Source of the DNA: Pseudomonadota bacterium
GTDB taxonomy: Bacteria; Pseudomonadota; Gammaproteobacteria; Burkholderiales; Burkholderiaceae_D
Assembly: GCA_021821365.1 (NCBI GenBank)
Contig: JAKACN010000023.1
Coordinates: 1-33,338 of the forward strand
DNA length: 33,338 nucleotides
Direction: 5' to 3'
The notes under the pieces were generated by a model that made no database searches, was not told the origin of the DNA, and was given only the letters and a program-made list of their open reading frames with translations. The translations under genes were made by a program, and so were the position numbers. Shown here one piece after another: positions 16,085 to 22,018 of the stretch (its first letter is position 1; each line of letters begins with the position of its first letter).

Positions 16085-17209
16085 CTACGCGGGCAAATCA
16101 TCCAGTTCATAGCTGGTGCTGCGCCCGCCCGCGCCCGATTTACGCAGCACGCCGCGCGCCAGCAGATCGTTGATGTCGCGCAGCGCCGTGTCGGGCGAAC
16201 ACCTGGCGATGGCCGCCCACTTGCTGGTGGTGAGCTTGCCTTCGAAGCCATCGAGCAGCCGGTTGAGCAACTTTACCTGTCGCTCGTTCAGCGGCATCGT
16301 CGCCCAGCGCTGCCAGAAGCGCGCCTTGGACAGCACGGCGTCGAGCGTGAGCTGCGCCTGGTCCACGGCACGATGCAGGGCATCGAGGAACCAGGCCAGC
16401 CAGGCGGTAACATCGAGCGTCCCCTTCTGCGTCCGCTCCAGGATGTCGTAGTAGGCTTTCCGCTCCCGCTGGATCTGCGCCGACAGGCTGTAGAAGCGCT
16501 GCGGGCTGCCATCCGCCCGCGCCAGCAGCAAGTCGCCGATGGCGCGGGCAATGCGGCCGTTGCCGTCGTCGAACGGGTGCAAGGTGACAAACCACAAGTG
16601 GCCGAGGCCGGCCTTGATCAGCGGCGGCTCCTTCGTTGCGCCATTCACCCAGTCGAAAAATCGACGGGTTTCGGCCGCCAGGCGATCGGCGGGCGGTGCC
16701 TCGAAATGCACGCGCTGCCGTCCGATCGGGCCGGACACGACCTGCATCGGGCCGCCGGCGTCGTCGCGCCAGCCTCCGATCCGGATTTTGGACAGCCCGG
16801 AATAGCCGGTGGGAAACAAGGCGGCATGCCAGCCGAACAGACGCTCCGGCGATAGCGGCGCACGGCAGTTGTCGGTGGCATCGAGCACCATGTCGACCAC
16901 GCCTTCGACATGACGGTCCACCGGCGCCAGCGCGCCGATGTCGACGCCCAGCCGGCGGGCGATGGACGACCGTACCGAGTCGACGTTGAGCCGTTCGCCT
17001 TCGATCTCGCTGGTCTTGACGACGTCCTCGGTCAGCGCGGCCAGGCTCGCCTGACCGCGCAGCGCCATGCCGACGTCGGCCAACCGGCCGAGCAGGAGCC
17101 CCTGCGCCCGGCTGACCTCGGCCATGGGGCCGGCCACTGCCGTCAGGTCGTAGCGCCAGTTTGGCCAGTCGCCGGCCTGCCAGATATACTTGTAATCACC
17201 GCTTTTCAT
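16085..17209 (-). CDS. Fic-domain protein with N-terminal inhibitory helix and C-terminal winged helix
   Basis: 374 residues. Fic AMP-transferases add AMP (or related groups) to protein hydroxyls. The catalytic motif HPFDDGNGRIAR begins at His211 and matches HPFx(D/E)GNGRxxR. The class II inhibitory motif (S/T)xxxE(G/N) is present as TSEIEG, residues 66-71, with Glu70 expected to block ATP binding. A DUF4172-like N-terminal domain precedes it. Residues about 315-370 (LNERQVKLLNRLL..., SPDTALRDINDLLARGVLRKSGAGGRSTSYEL) form a winged helix. The whole is the long, self-inhibited Fic type. It stands alone, antiparallel to nothing, and appears to be transcribed without a leader. The target is unknown. 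Confidence 0.93.
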   Translation of the reverse strand: MKSGDYKYIWQAGDWPNWRYDLTAVAGPMAEVSRAQGLLLGRLADVGMALRGQASLAALTEDVVKTSEIEGERLNVDSVRSSIARRLGVDIGALAPVDRHVEGVVDMVLDATDNCRAPLSPERLFGWHAALFPTGYSGLSKIRIGGWRDDAGGPMQVVSGPIGRQRVHFEAPPADRLAAETRRFFDWVNGATKEPPLIKAGLGHLWFVTLHPFDDGNGRIARAIGDLLLARADGSPQRFYSLSAQIQRERKAYYDILERTQKGTLDVTAWLAWFLDALHRAVDQAQLTLDAVLSKARFWQRWATMPLNERQVKLLNRLLDGFEGKLTTSKWAAIARCSPDTALRDINDLLARGVLRKSGAGGRSTSYELDDLPA

Positions 17210-17244
17210 GCGGAGATTATGGCTGGGAATCTCCGCACTCGCAA
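17209..17244 (-). promoter_or_regulatory. fic promoter/operator: leaderless start and perfect 10-bp inverted repeat
   Basis: On the minus strand TTGCGA (17244-17239), 17 bases, CATAAT (17221-17216), then 6 bases and the ATG at 17209. The predicted transcript would begin at the start codon. The inverted repeat TGCGGAGATT (17209-17218) / AATCTCCGCA (17228-17237), 9-base spacer, covers the -10 box and the start. A similar half site, TTCTCCGCA, occurs at 17249-17257 and is followed by TATGCGG. No ribosome site is seen. Confidence 0.6.
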
Positions 17245-17301
17245 GTTATTCTCCGCACATTATGCGGCGAAAAATGGCGAAATCGCCGCAAATCTGCACG
17301 T

Positions 17302-17538
17302 TTATCGCCCGTCGAGCCATTGCTCGATCTTTTCCCGGCTGGGTATGCCGCCGGCGTGCACCACCTTGCCGTCGATGACGACGCCGGGCGTCGACATCAC
17401 GCCGTAGCCCATGATGTCCTTGATGTCCTCCACTTTGCTCAAGGTGATCGGGGTGCCTTTGGCTTGGGCGACCTGCTCGATCAGCGAAATGGTATTCCGG
17501 CAATTGGCGCAGCCAGTGCCGAGGACTTTGATTTCCAT
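17302..17538 (-). CDS. Small thioredoxin-fold protein (TM0996/MTH895 type)
   Basis: 78 residues with an N-terminal CxxC active site (MEIKVLGTGCANCRNTISLI, Cys10 and Cys13) and the cis-Pro loop VMSTPGVVIDGKVVHAGGIPS. This minimal redox fold is often encoded with arsenic-resistance permeases, where it may reduce or transfer oxidised arsenic species or thiols. The start is set by AAAGGAG 5 to 6 bases upstream. It is the last gene of the arsenic cluster, separated from the DUF2892 gene by 192 bp. Confidence 0.9.
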   Translation of the reverse strand: MEIKVLGTGCANCRNTISLIEQVAQAKGTPITLSKVEDIKDIMGYGVMSTPGVVIDGKVVHAGGIPSREKIEQWLDGR

Positions 17539-17730
17539 GAAATGCTCCTTTTTGCCTGAGTCAGGAATTTGACGTCGATGTCCGCAGTGAGTCCCTCGTT
17601 GTCGAGGGTACCGGCGCCGGTATCACCCATGTCGGCGCAGACGCCTTCCGTGATCCGTCTGAACTGCACTTCAAGTGCCGCGGCAGGCGCAACGGCAAAG
17701 ACCGTGAGAGGTCCGGTGATACGAGACGGC

Positions 17731-17964
17731 TCAGCCGCAGCATGACGAACCCTTCGTCGTGTCCTTCATGCCCAGTGCAGCGAAGATCCTGGCTGCAGGG
17801 CAAAACCCGGTGAAACCCATCTGGAACAGGTTAAAACCGACGAAGGCGGTGAGCCAGAGCCAACCGGCCTTCGACATATCGATTTGTGCGGTGAAATGGG
17901 CCAGCGCCAGGCTGGCCATGATCATGAAGCCTGCAAGGATGCTGATTGCGCGATTGACTGTCAT
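17731..17964 (-). CDS. DUF2892 inner-membrane protein (YgaP transmembrane-like)
   Basis: 77 residues with two hydrophobic segments (AISILAGFMIMASLALAHF and AGWLWLTAFVGFNLFQMGF) and the DUF2892 signature GFTGFCPAARIFAALGM. It corresponds to the membrane part of YgaP without the rhodanese domain. The tail DTTKGSSCCG ends with two Cys residues that could bind a soft metal. The ribosome site AAAGGAG is 6 bases from the ATG. It sits 36 bp after the ArsP-type permease gene and is part of the same operon. Confidence 0.88.
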   Translation of the reverse strand: MTVNRAISILAGFMIMASLALAHFTAQIDMSKAGWLWLTAFVGFNLFQMGFTGFCPAARIFAALGMKDTTKGSSCCG

Positions 17965-18000
17965 TTGACTCTCCTTTGGTGAATGAAAACGAATGCCTGG

Positions 18001-19038
18001 TCACAAGACCGCATTGAATACATAGCCGACGATGAGTATCCCCGTCGCGACGACGCCGGCGAACGTTGCGATCAGGCGTACTTTCAGTACCTTGCGCAGG
18101 ATGATCATCTCCGGGAGCGACAGCGCGATCACACTCATCATGAAGGCCAGCACGGTGCCTAAGGCCGCGCCCTTGGCCAGCAGCGCCTGCACGATCGGAA
18201 TCACGCCCGCCGCGTTGGTATACATCGGCACGCCGATGAGCACGGCCAGCGGCACCGACCACCAGGCGTTCTTGCCCATGATGGACGCCATGAAATCCTC
18301 CGGCACATATCCGTGGATCAGGGCGCCCAGCGCAATCCCGCCCAGGATGTACGGCCAGACCTTGCCCACGATCCCGCGCACTGAAGCAAGGCCCGCGTCG
18401 ATGCGGTCGGCCAGCGTCATGCCGGTGTCTTCAAAGCGCGCAGCGGCTTTCGGCATGTCGCGCACCCAGTCCTCCAGGTGCTTTTCCATCTTCAGGCGGC
18501 CGATGACCCAGCCCGCGACGATTGCAATCAGCAAGCCCAGCCCCAGGTAGAGCATCGCGATTTTCCAGCCGAACATGCCGAACAGGAGCGTCAGCGCGAC
18601 TTCATTGACCATCGGCGCCGAAATCAGGAAGGAAAACGTGACGCCCAGCGGTATGCCGGCCTGCACGAAGCCGATGAACAGCGGCACCGCCGAGCACGAA
18701 CAGAACGGGGTGACGATGCCGAGCGACGCCGCCATGACATTGGCGACGCCTTCGGCGCGGCCGGCCAGCAAGGCGCGGGTACGTTCCGCCGTGAAATAGC
18801 TGTTGATCATGCCCATCACGAACACCACGCCGGTCAGCAGCAACAGGACCTTGGGTGCGTCGTAAAAGAAGAATTGCAGCGCGCCGCCGAGATGGCTGTC
18901 GCGCGCCACCGGCAACAGGGCGACCAATGCTTCCGAGGCCGGCGTGAGCAGCTGGTACAGGGCAATCCACACCAGCAAAGCGGCAACGAGGAACGCACGC
19001 GGCGTCGTACGAAGCCGGGCTATGGACCGTGCCATCAT
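18001..19038 (-). CDS. ArsP/YraQ-type permease
   Basis: 345 residues, an integral inner-membrane protein with about eight to ten hydrophobic segments. The ArsP_1 family signature TPFCSCSAVPLFIGFVQAGIP (read in pieces) is present, with the Cys pair of organoarsenical permeases. SFLISAPMVNEVAL and the second-half repeat GVPMYTNAAGVIPIVQALLAKG, also typical, follow. A cytoplasmic loop lies in the middle (RLKMEKHLEDWVRDMPKA). The start at 19038 follows GGAGA by 7 bases. In the ars context, export of methylated or organic trivalent arsenic is plausible; other members move unknown solutes, so the substrate is inferred. Confidence 0.9.
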   Translation of the reverse strand: MMARSIARLRTTPRAFLVAALLVWIALYQLLTPASEALVALLPVARDSHLGGALQFFFYDAPKVLLLLTGVVFVMGMINSYFTAERTRALLAGRAEGVANVMAASLGIVTPFCSCSAVPLFIGFVQAGIPLGVTFSFLISAPMVNEVALTLLFGMFGWKIAMLYLGLGLLIAIVAGWVIGRLKMEKHLEDWVRDMPKAAARFEDTGMTLADRIDAGLASVRGIVGKVWPYILGGIALGALIHGYVPEDFMASIMGKNAWWSVPLAVLIGVPMYTNAAGVIPIVQALLAKGAALGTVLAFMMSVIALSLPEMIILRKVLKVRLIATFAGVVATGILIVGYVFNAVL

Positions 19039-19201
19039 GTCGGATTCTCCAGGTTGTTGATGTTTTGAAAACCCGTGCGTGCGGCGGAGCAATCAGGATT
19101 TTCTCGTTCAATCTGAAGACGAATGAGCCGGCAAAAGGATGCAAACAAGGCGGAAGCGCCGGACGATCACGGGCGTCCCGGCAGGGCAGTCCGGTCGGAT
19201 T

Positions 19202-19765
19202 TCAGGTGCGCGTCCGCGACGTATGGCAGCACACCGAGCCGGTCTCGTCGAATCTGACCTGGCAGTTCCGAATCAGCCATTCGCGCATACGCTGCCGCGC
19301 GCGCAGCAGGCGAGATTTGGTCGCCGGCAGGCTCAGCCCGTGCGCATCGGCGTACGCCTGCTGTTTCACTCCCTCGATATCGCACCGGCGGAGGATGTCG
19401 CTGTCTTCCACGGATAGTGCCGCAAGGACGCGCGGCAGGCATTCCGCGAGTGCATCCACGGGAGCGAGGTTGGACTCTTCCTGAATCAGGTCGTCAGGCA
19501 GCGGTACGGTGGGTTTGGACAGCCGCGTGCTGTCGATCAGCGCATTGCGCGCCACCTGGAACAGCCAGGCGCGCGGGTTCTCCAGGCTGCAGAAGTTTTT
19601 GCCCTGGGCCATCGCTTTCAGAAAGACGTCCTGCACCAGGTCGTCGGCCAGATGCGCGTCCTGCAGATGGTGCGCCAGGTAACGGCGCAGCTCGACCTCG
19701 TGCTGCTCCCACGCGTTGAGCACGCACGCGAAATTGCGGAATTGCGCAACCGGAGAGTCAGTCAT
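19202..19765 (-). CDS. ECF sigma factor, SigZ-like
   Basis: 187 residues. Region 2 is seen in EVELRRYLAHHLQDAHLADDLVQDVFLKAM and FCSLENPRAWLFQVARNALIDSTR. Region 4 is VEDSDILRRCDIEGVKQQAYADAHGLSLPATKSRLLRARQRMREWL. The C-terminal tail has Cys residues (NCQVRFDETGSVCCHTSRT), as in SigZ-type factors, which could sense a metal or thiol oxidation. No anti-sigma gene is adjacent. It lies between acr3 (24 bp) and the permease gene in one ars operon. Its promoter target is not visible; self-control of the permease genes is a possibility. Confidence 0.88.
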   Translation of the reverse strand: MTDSPVAQFRNFACVLNAWEQHEVELRRYLAHHLQDAHLADDLVQDVFLKAMAQGKNFCSLENPRAWLFQVARNALIDSTRLSKPTVPLPDDLIQEESNLAPVDALAECLPRVLAALSVEDSDILRRCDIEGVKQQAYADAHGLSLPATKSRLLRARQRMREWLIRNCQVRFDETGSVCCHTSRTRT

Positions 19766-19789
19766 CCCGTCACCTGTTCCGTGTACCCG

Positions 19790-20866
19790 TCAAGCCCGTG
19801 AACCTGCTTCGTACCAGGATTGCGTGGCGTTGACCACGCGAACGACCAGCAGCATCACCGGCACTTCGATCAGCACGCCCACCACGGTGGCCAGTGCGGC
19901 GCCCGACTCGAAACCGAACAGGCTGATGGCTGCGGCCACCGCGAGTTCGAAGAAGTTCGATGCGCCGATCAGCGCGGATGGGCAGGCCACCGCGTGCTTT
20001 TCGCCCAGCTTGCGATTGAGCCAGTACGCGAGCGCCGAGTTGAAAAACACCTGGATCAGGATCGGCACCGCCAGCAGCGCGATCACCAGCGGCTGCCTGA
20101 TGATGGCATCGCCCTGGAACGCGAACAGCAGCACCAGCGTCAGCAGGAGCGCGCCGATCGACCAGGGTTGTATCTTCGCCATGGCGGCATCGAATGCGGC
20201 CTGGCCCCGGGCCAGCAGCATGCGGCGCAGCGCCTGCGCGATCAGGACCGGGATCACGATATAGAGAATGACCGAGGTGATCAGGGTATCCCACGGCACG
20301 GTGATGCTCGATACACCCAGCAACAGGCCGACCACCGGCGCAAACGCGAACACCATGATCAGGTCATTGAGCGCCACTTGCGACAAGGTGAAATACGGGT
20401 CGCCGTCGGTCAGGCGGCTCCATACGAACACCATCGCGGTGCAGGGCGCGGCGGCCAGCAGGATCAGGCCGGCGATGTAGCTGTCGATCTGGGCCGCGGG
20501 GAGCAGCGGCGCGAACAGGTGGCGAACGAAGATCCAGCCGAGCAATGCCATTGAAAACGGCTTGACCAGCCAGTTGACGAACAGGGTCACGCCGATCCCT
20601 TTCACATGGGCGCGCACCTGGTGCAAGGCGCCGAAGTCGATCTTCAGCAGCATCGGAATGATCATCACCCAGATCAGCAGGCCGACCGGCAGGTTGACCC
20701 TGGCGATTTCCATGGCACCGATCGCCTTGAACAGCGAGGGCAGTCCTTGACCCAGGACGATTCCCACCACGATGCAGGCCGCGACCCAGGCGGTCAGATA
20801 GCGTTCAAAAAATCCGAGCGGCGCGCCGGCGGCGCGTTTCCCGGTCACTTCACATTGGATGGTCAT
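19790..20866 (-). CDS. acr3: Arsenite efflux transporter of the ACR3 family
   Basis: 358-residue inner-membrane arsenite (and possibly antimonite) carrier with ten hydrophobic segments. Family marks: LTAWVAACIVVGIVLGQ at the N-terminus, NLPVGLLIWVMIIPMLLKIDF, NWLVKPFSMALLGW, LLAAAPCTAMVFVWS with the essential Cys in segment 4, GDPYFTLSQVALNDLIMVFAFAP, and SALIGASNFFELAVAAAISLFG (AxNxFExAIA type). Often named arsB although unrelated to the E. coli ArsB. It follows arsC by 57 bp and works downstream of it, exporting the As(III) that ArsC makes. Confidence 0.96.
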   Translation of the reverse strand: MTIQCEVTGKRAAGAPLGFFERYLTAWVAACIVVGIVLGQGLPSLFKAIGAMEIARVNLPVGLLIWVMIIPMLLKIDFGALHQVRAHVKGIGVTLFVNWLVKPFSMALLGWIFVRHLFAPLLPAAQIDSYIAGLILLAAAPCTAMVFVWSRLTDGDPYFTLSQVALNDLIMVFAFAPVVGLLLGVSSITVPWDTLITSVILYIVIPVLIAQALRRMLLARGQAAFDAAMAKIQPWSIGALLLTLVLLFAFQGDAIIRQPLVIALLAVPILIQVFFNSALAYWLNRKLGEKHAVACPSALIGASNFFELAVAAAISLFGFESGAALATVVGVLIEVPVMLLVVRVVNATQSWYEAGSRA

Positions 20867-20923
20867 GGTGCTCTCGTTCAGGATACGGAAGAAATGGCGG
20901 ATGCGTGCGATGCCGGTTCGTGC

Positions 20924-21400
20924 TCAGGCGAGGTGGCCGATCTTGTCGAGTTCGGCTTTTAGCGCGGCCTTGTCGTGCTTGAGCGTTTCCAGCGGCAAGG
21001 CGAGAAAGGCCTCGATGCGCTTGCGCAGGATGCGGTACGCGGTCATGAACGCGGCATCGATTTCTTCGTCGGTACCGGTGGCATGGGCGGGATCTTCGAC
21101 GCCCCAGTGCGTGCGCATCACGGGACCCAGATAGGCCGGACAGGCTTCGCCGGCGGCGCTGGCGCACACCGTAATGACGATATCCGGCGTCGCGGGCAAG
21201 TTGTCCCAGGACTTGCTGTAATAGCCCTCGGTCGACATGCCCTCGCGGTCCAGCAACGCCAGCGAACGCGGATGCACTTGTCCGGTGGGTTTGCTGCCGG
21301 CGCTCATGGCATGCCAGCCATCCGGCGCCAGGTGATTGAAGGTTGCTTCTCCGAGGATGGAGCGGCAGGAGTTGCCGGTGCAGAGAAAGAGGACATTCAT
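20924..21400 (-). CDS. arsC: Arsenate reductase ArsC (LMW-phosphatase fold, thioredoxin-coupled type)
   Basis: 158 residues. Cytoplasmic enzyme reducing As(V) to As(III). The P-loop CTGNSCRS (Cys7 to Arg13, CX5R) opens the protein, and the shuttle Cys79 and Cys87 are in VITVCASAAGEACP. The catalytic Asp is in GVEDPAHATG. The C-terminal helix is longer than in the Staphylococcus enzyme. Because the small thioredoxin-fold gene is in the same cluster, a dedicated electron donor is conceivable. The start at 21398-21400 has no strong ribosome site. It follows arsR by 64 bp. Confidence 0.95.
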   Translation of the reverse strand: MNVLFLCTGNSCRSILGEATFNHLAPDGWHAMSAGSKPTGQVHPRSLALLDREGMSTEGYYSKSWDNLPATPDIVITVCASAAGEACPAYLGPVMRTHWGVEDPAHATGTDEEIDAAFMTAYRILRKRIEAFLALPLETLKHDKAALKAELDKIGHLA

Positions 21401-21464
21401 GGTATGCGGGTCGTCGGTTTGGTCGGGATGCGGTTGATGTTGTCCATGATGGCGCCGCCGGTGT

Positions 21465-21806
21465 TCACGGCGCGGCGTCCGCGGTCGTGCAGTCGGTCTT
21501 GCAGACAGCCAGGCAGGGATTGCCGCCGCAGCAGTTATCCGTCAGGAAACTCATGAGAGCATTCATCGTCTCGAAATTCGCCGCGTAGATGACGAAACGA
21601 CCTTCCTGTTTCGGCACGACCAGGCCGGCATGGGTCAATTCCTTCAAATGAAATGACAGCGATGACGGCGGAATCCCGAGGCTTTCCCCGATCTTGCTCG
21701 CCGCCATGCCTGCCGGCCCGGTTTGCACGAGCAAGCGGAAAACCGCAAGCCGGGAATCCTGCGCGAGTGCCGCCAGCGCGGAAATGGCGTCCTTGGTCAT
21801 CATCAT
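21465..21806 (-). CDS. arsR: ArsR-family arsenic-responsive repressor
   Basis: 113 residues. Winged-helix dimeric repressor: ALAQDSRLAVFRLLVQTGPAGMAA, SLGIPPSSLSFHLKELTHAGLV (recognition helix) and EGRFVIYAANFETMNALM (wing). It lacks the ELCVCDL As(III) site of the E. coli type. Instead Cys92, Cys93, Cys98, Cys102 and Cys106 lie at the C-terminus (NCCGGNPCLAVCKTDC), like the Acidithiobacillus-type ArsR where C-terminal cysteines bind As(III). Three Met codons in a row (21806, 21803, 21800) leave the exact start open. First gene of the ars operon and divergent from the molybdoenzyme operon. Confidence 0.94.
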   Translation of the reverse strand: MMMTKDAISALAALAQDSRLAVFRLLVQTGPAGMAASKIGESLGIPPSSLSFHLKELTHAGLVVPKQEGRFVIYAANFETMNALMSFLTDNCCGGNPCLAVCKTDCTTADAAP

Positions 21807-21842
21807 CGTCAGGGTGGATCAAATCCGTTAAAAATTCAATGC

Positions 21843-21858
21843 TTCCATAATAATGGAA
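21843..21858. promoter_or_regulatory. Likely ArsR operator
   Basis: TTCCAT (21843-21848), AATA, ATGGAA (21853-21858), 37 bp upstream of arsR. On the minus strand TATTAT inside it matches a -10 box in five of six positions, so binding would block the arsR promoter. ArsR operators are typically AT-rich dyads of this sort. Confidence 0.55.
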
Positions 21859-21935
21859 ATGTGAGAATGTTGCACCTCCGACTGCATTTTACCGATTGAC
21901 ATGGGTCACAGTTTCTTCGTCGGGTTGTTGTTGTC

Positions 21936-21947
21936 TGGTAATTACCA
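21936..21947. promoter_or_regulatory. Perfect 12-bp palindrome upstream of the molybdoenzyme operon
   Basis: TGGTAATTACCA, 71 bp before the ATG at 22019. Different in sequence from the putative ArsR site, so it may bind another regulator. I see no convincing sigma-70 boxes placed around it. Confidence 0.4.
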
Positions 21948-22018
21948 TGTTAGCGTCATGGTCAATATCGCCTGCGTGCAACAGGCAAATTCCATTCTCA
22001 AACGAAGAGGATCAGGCC

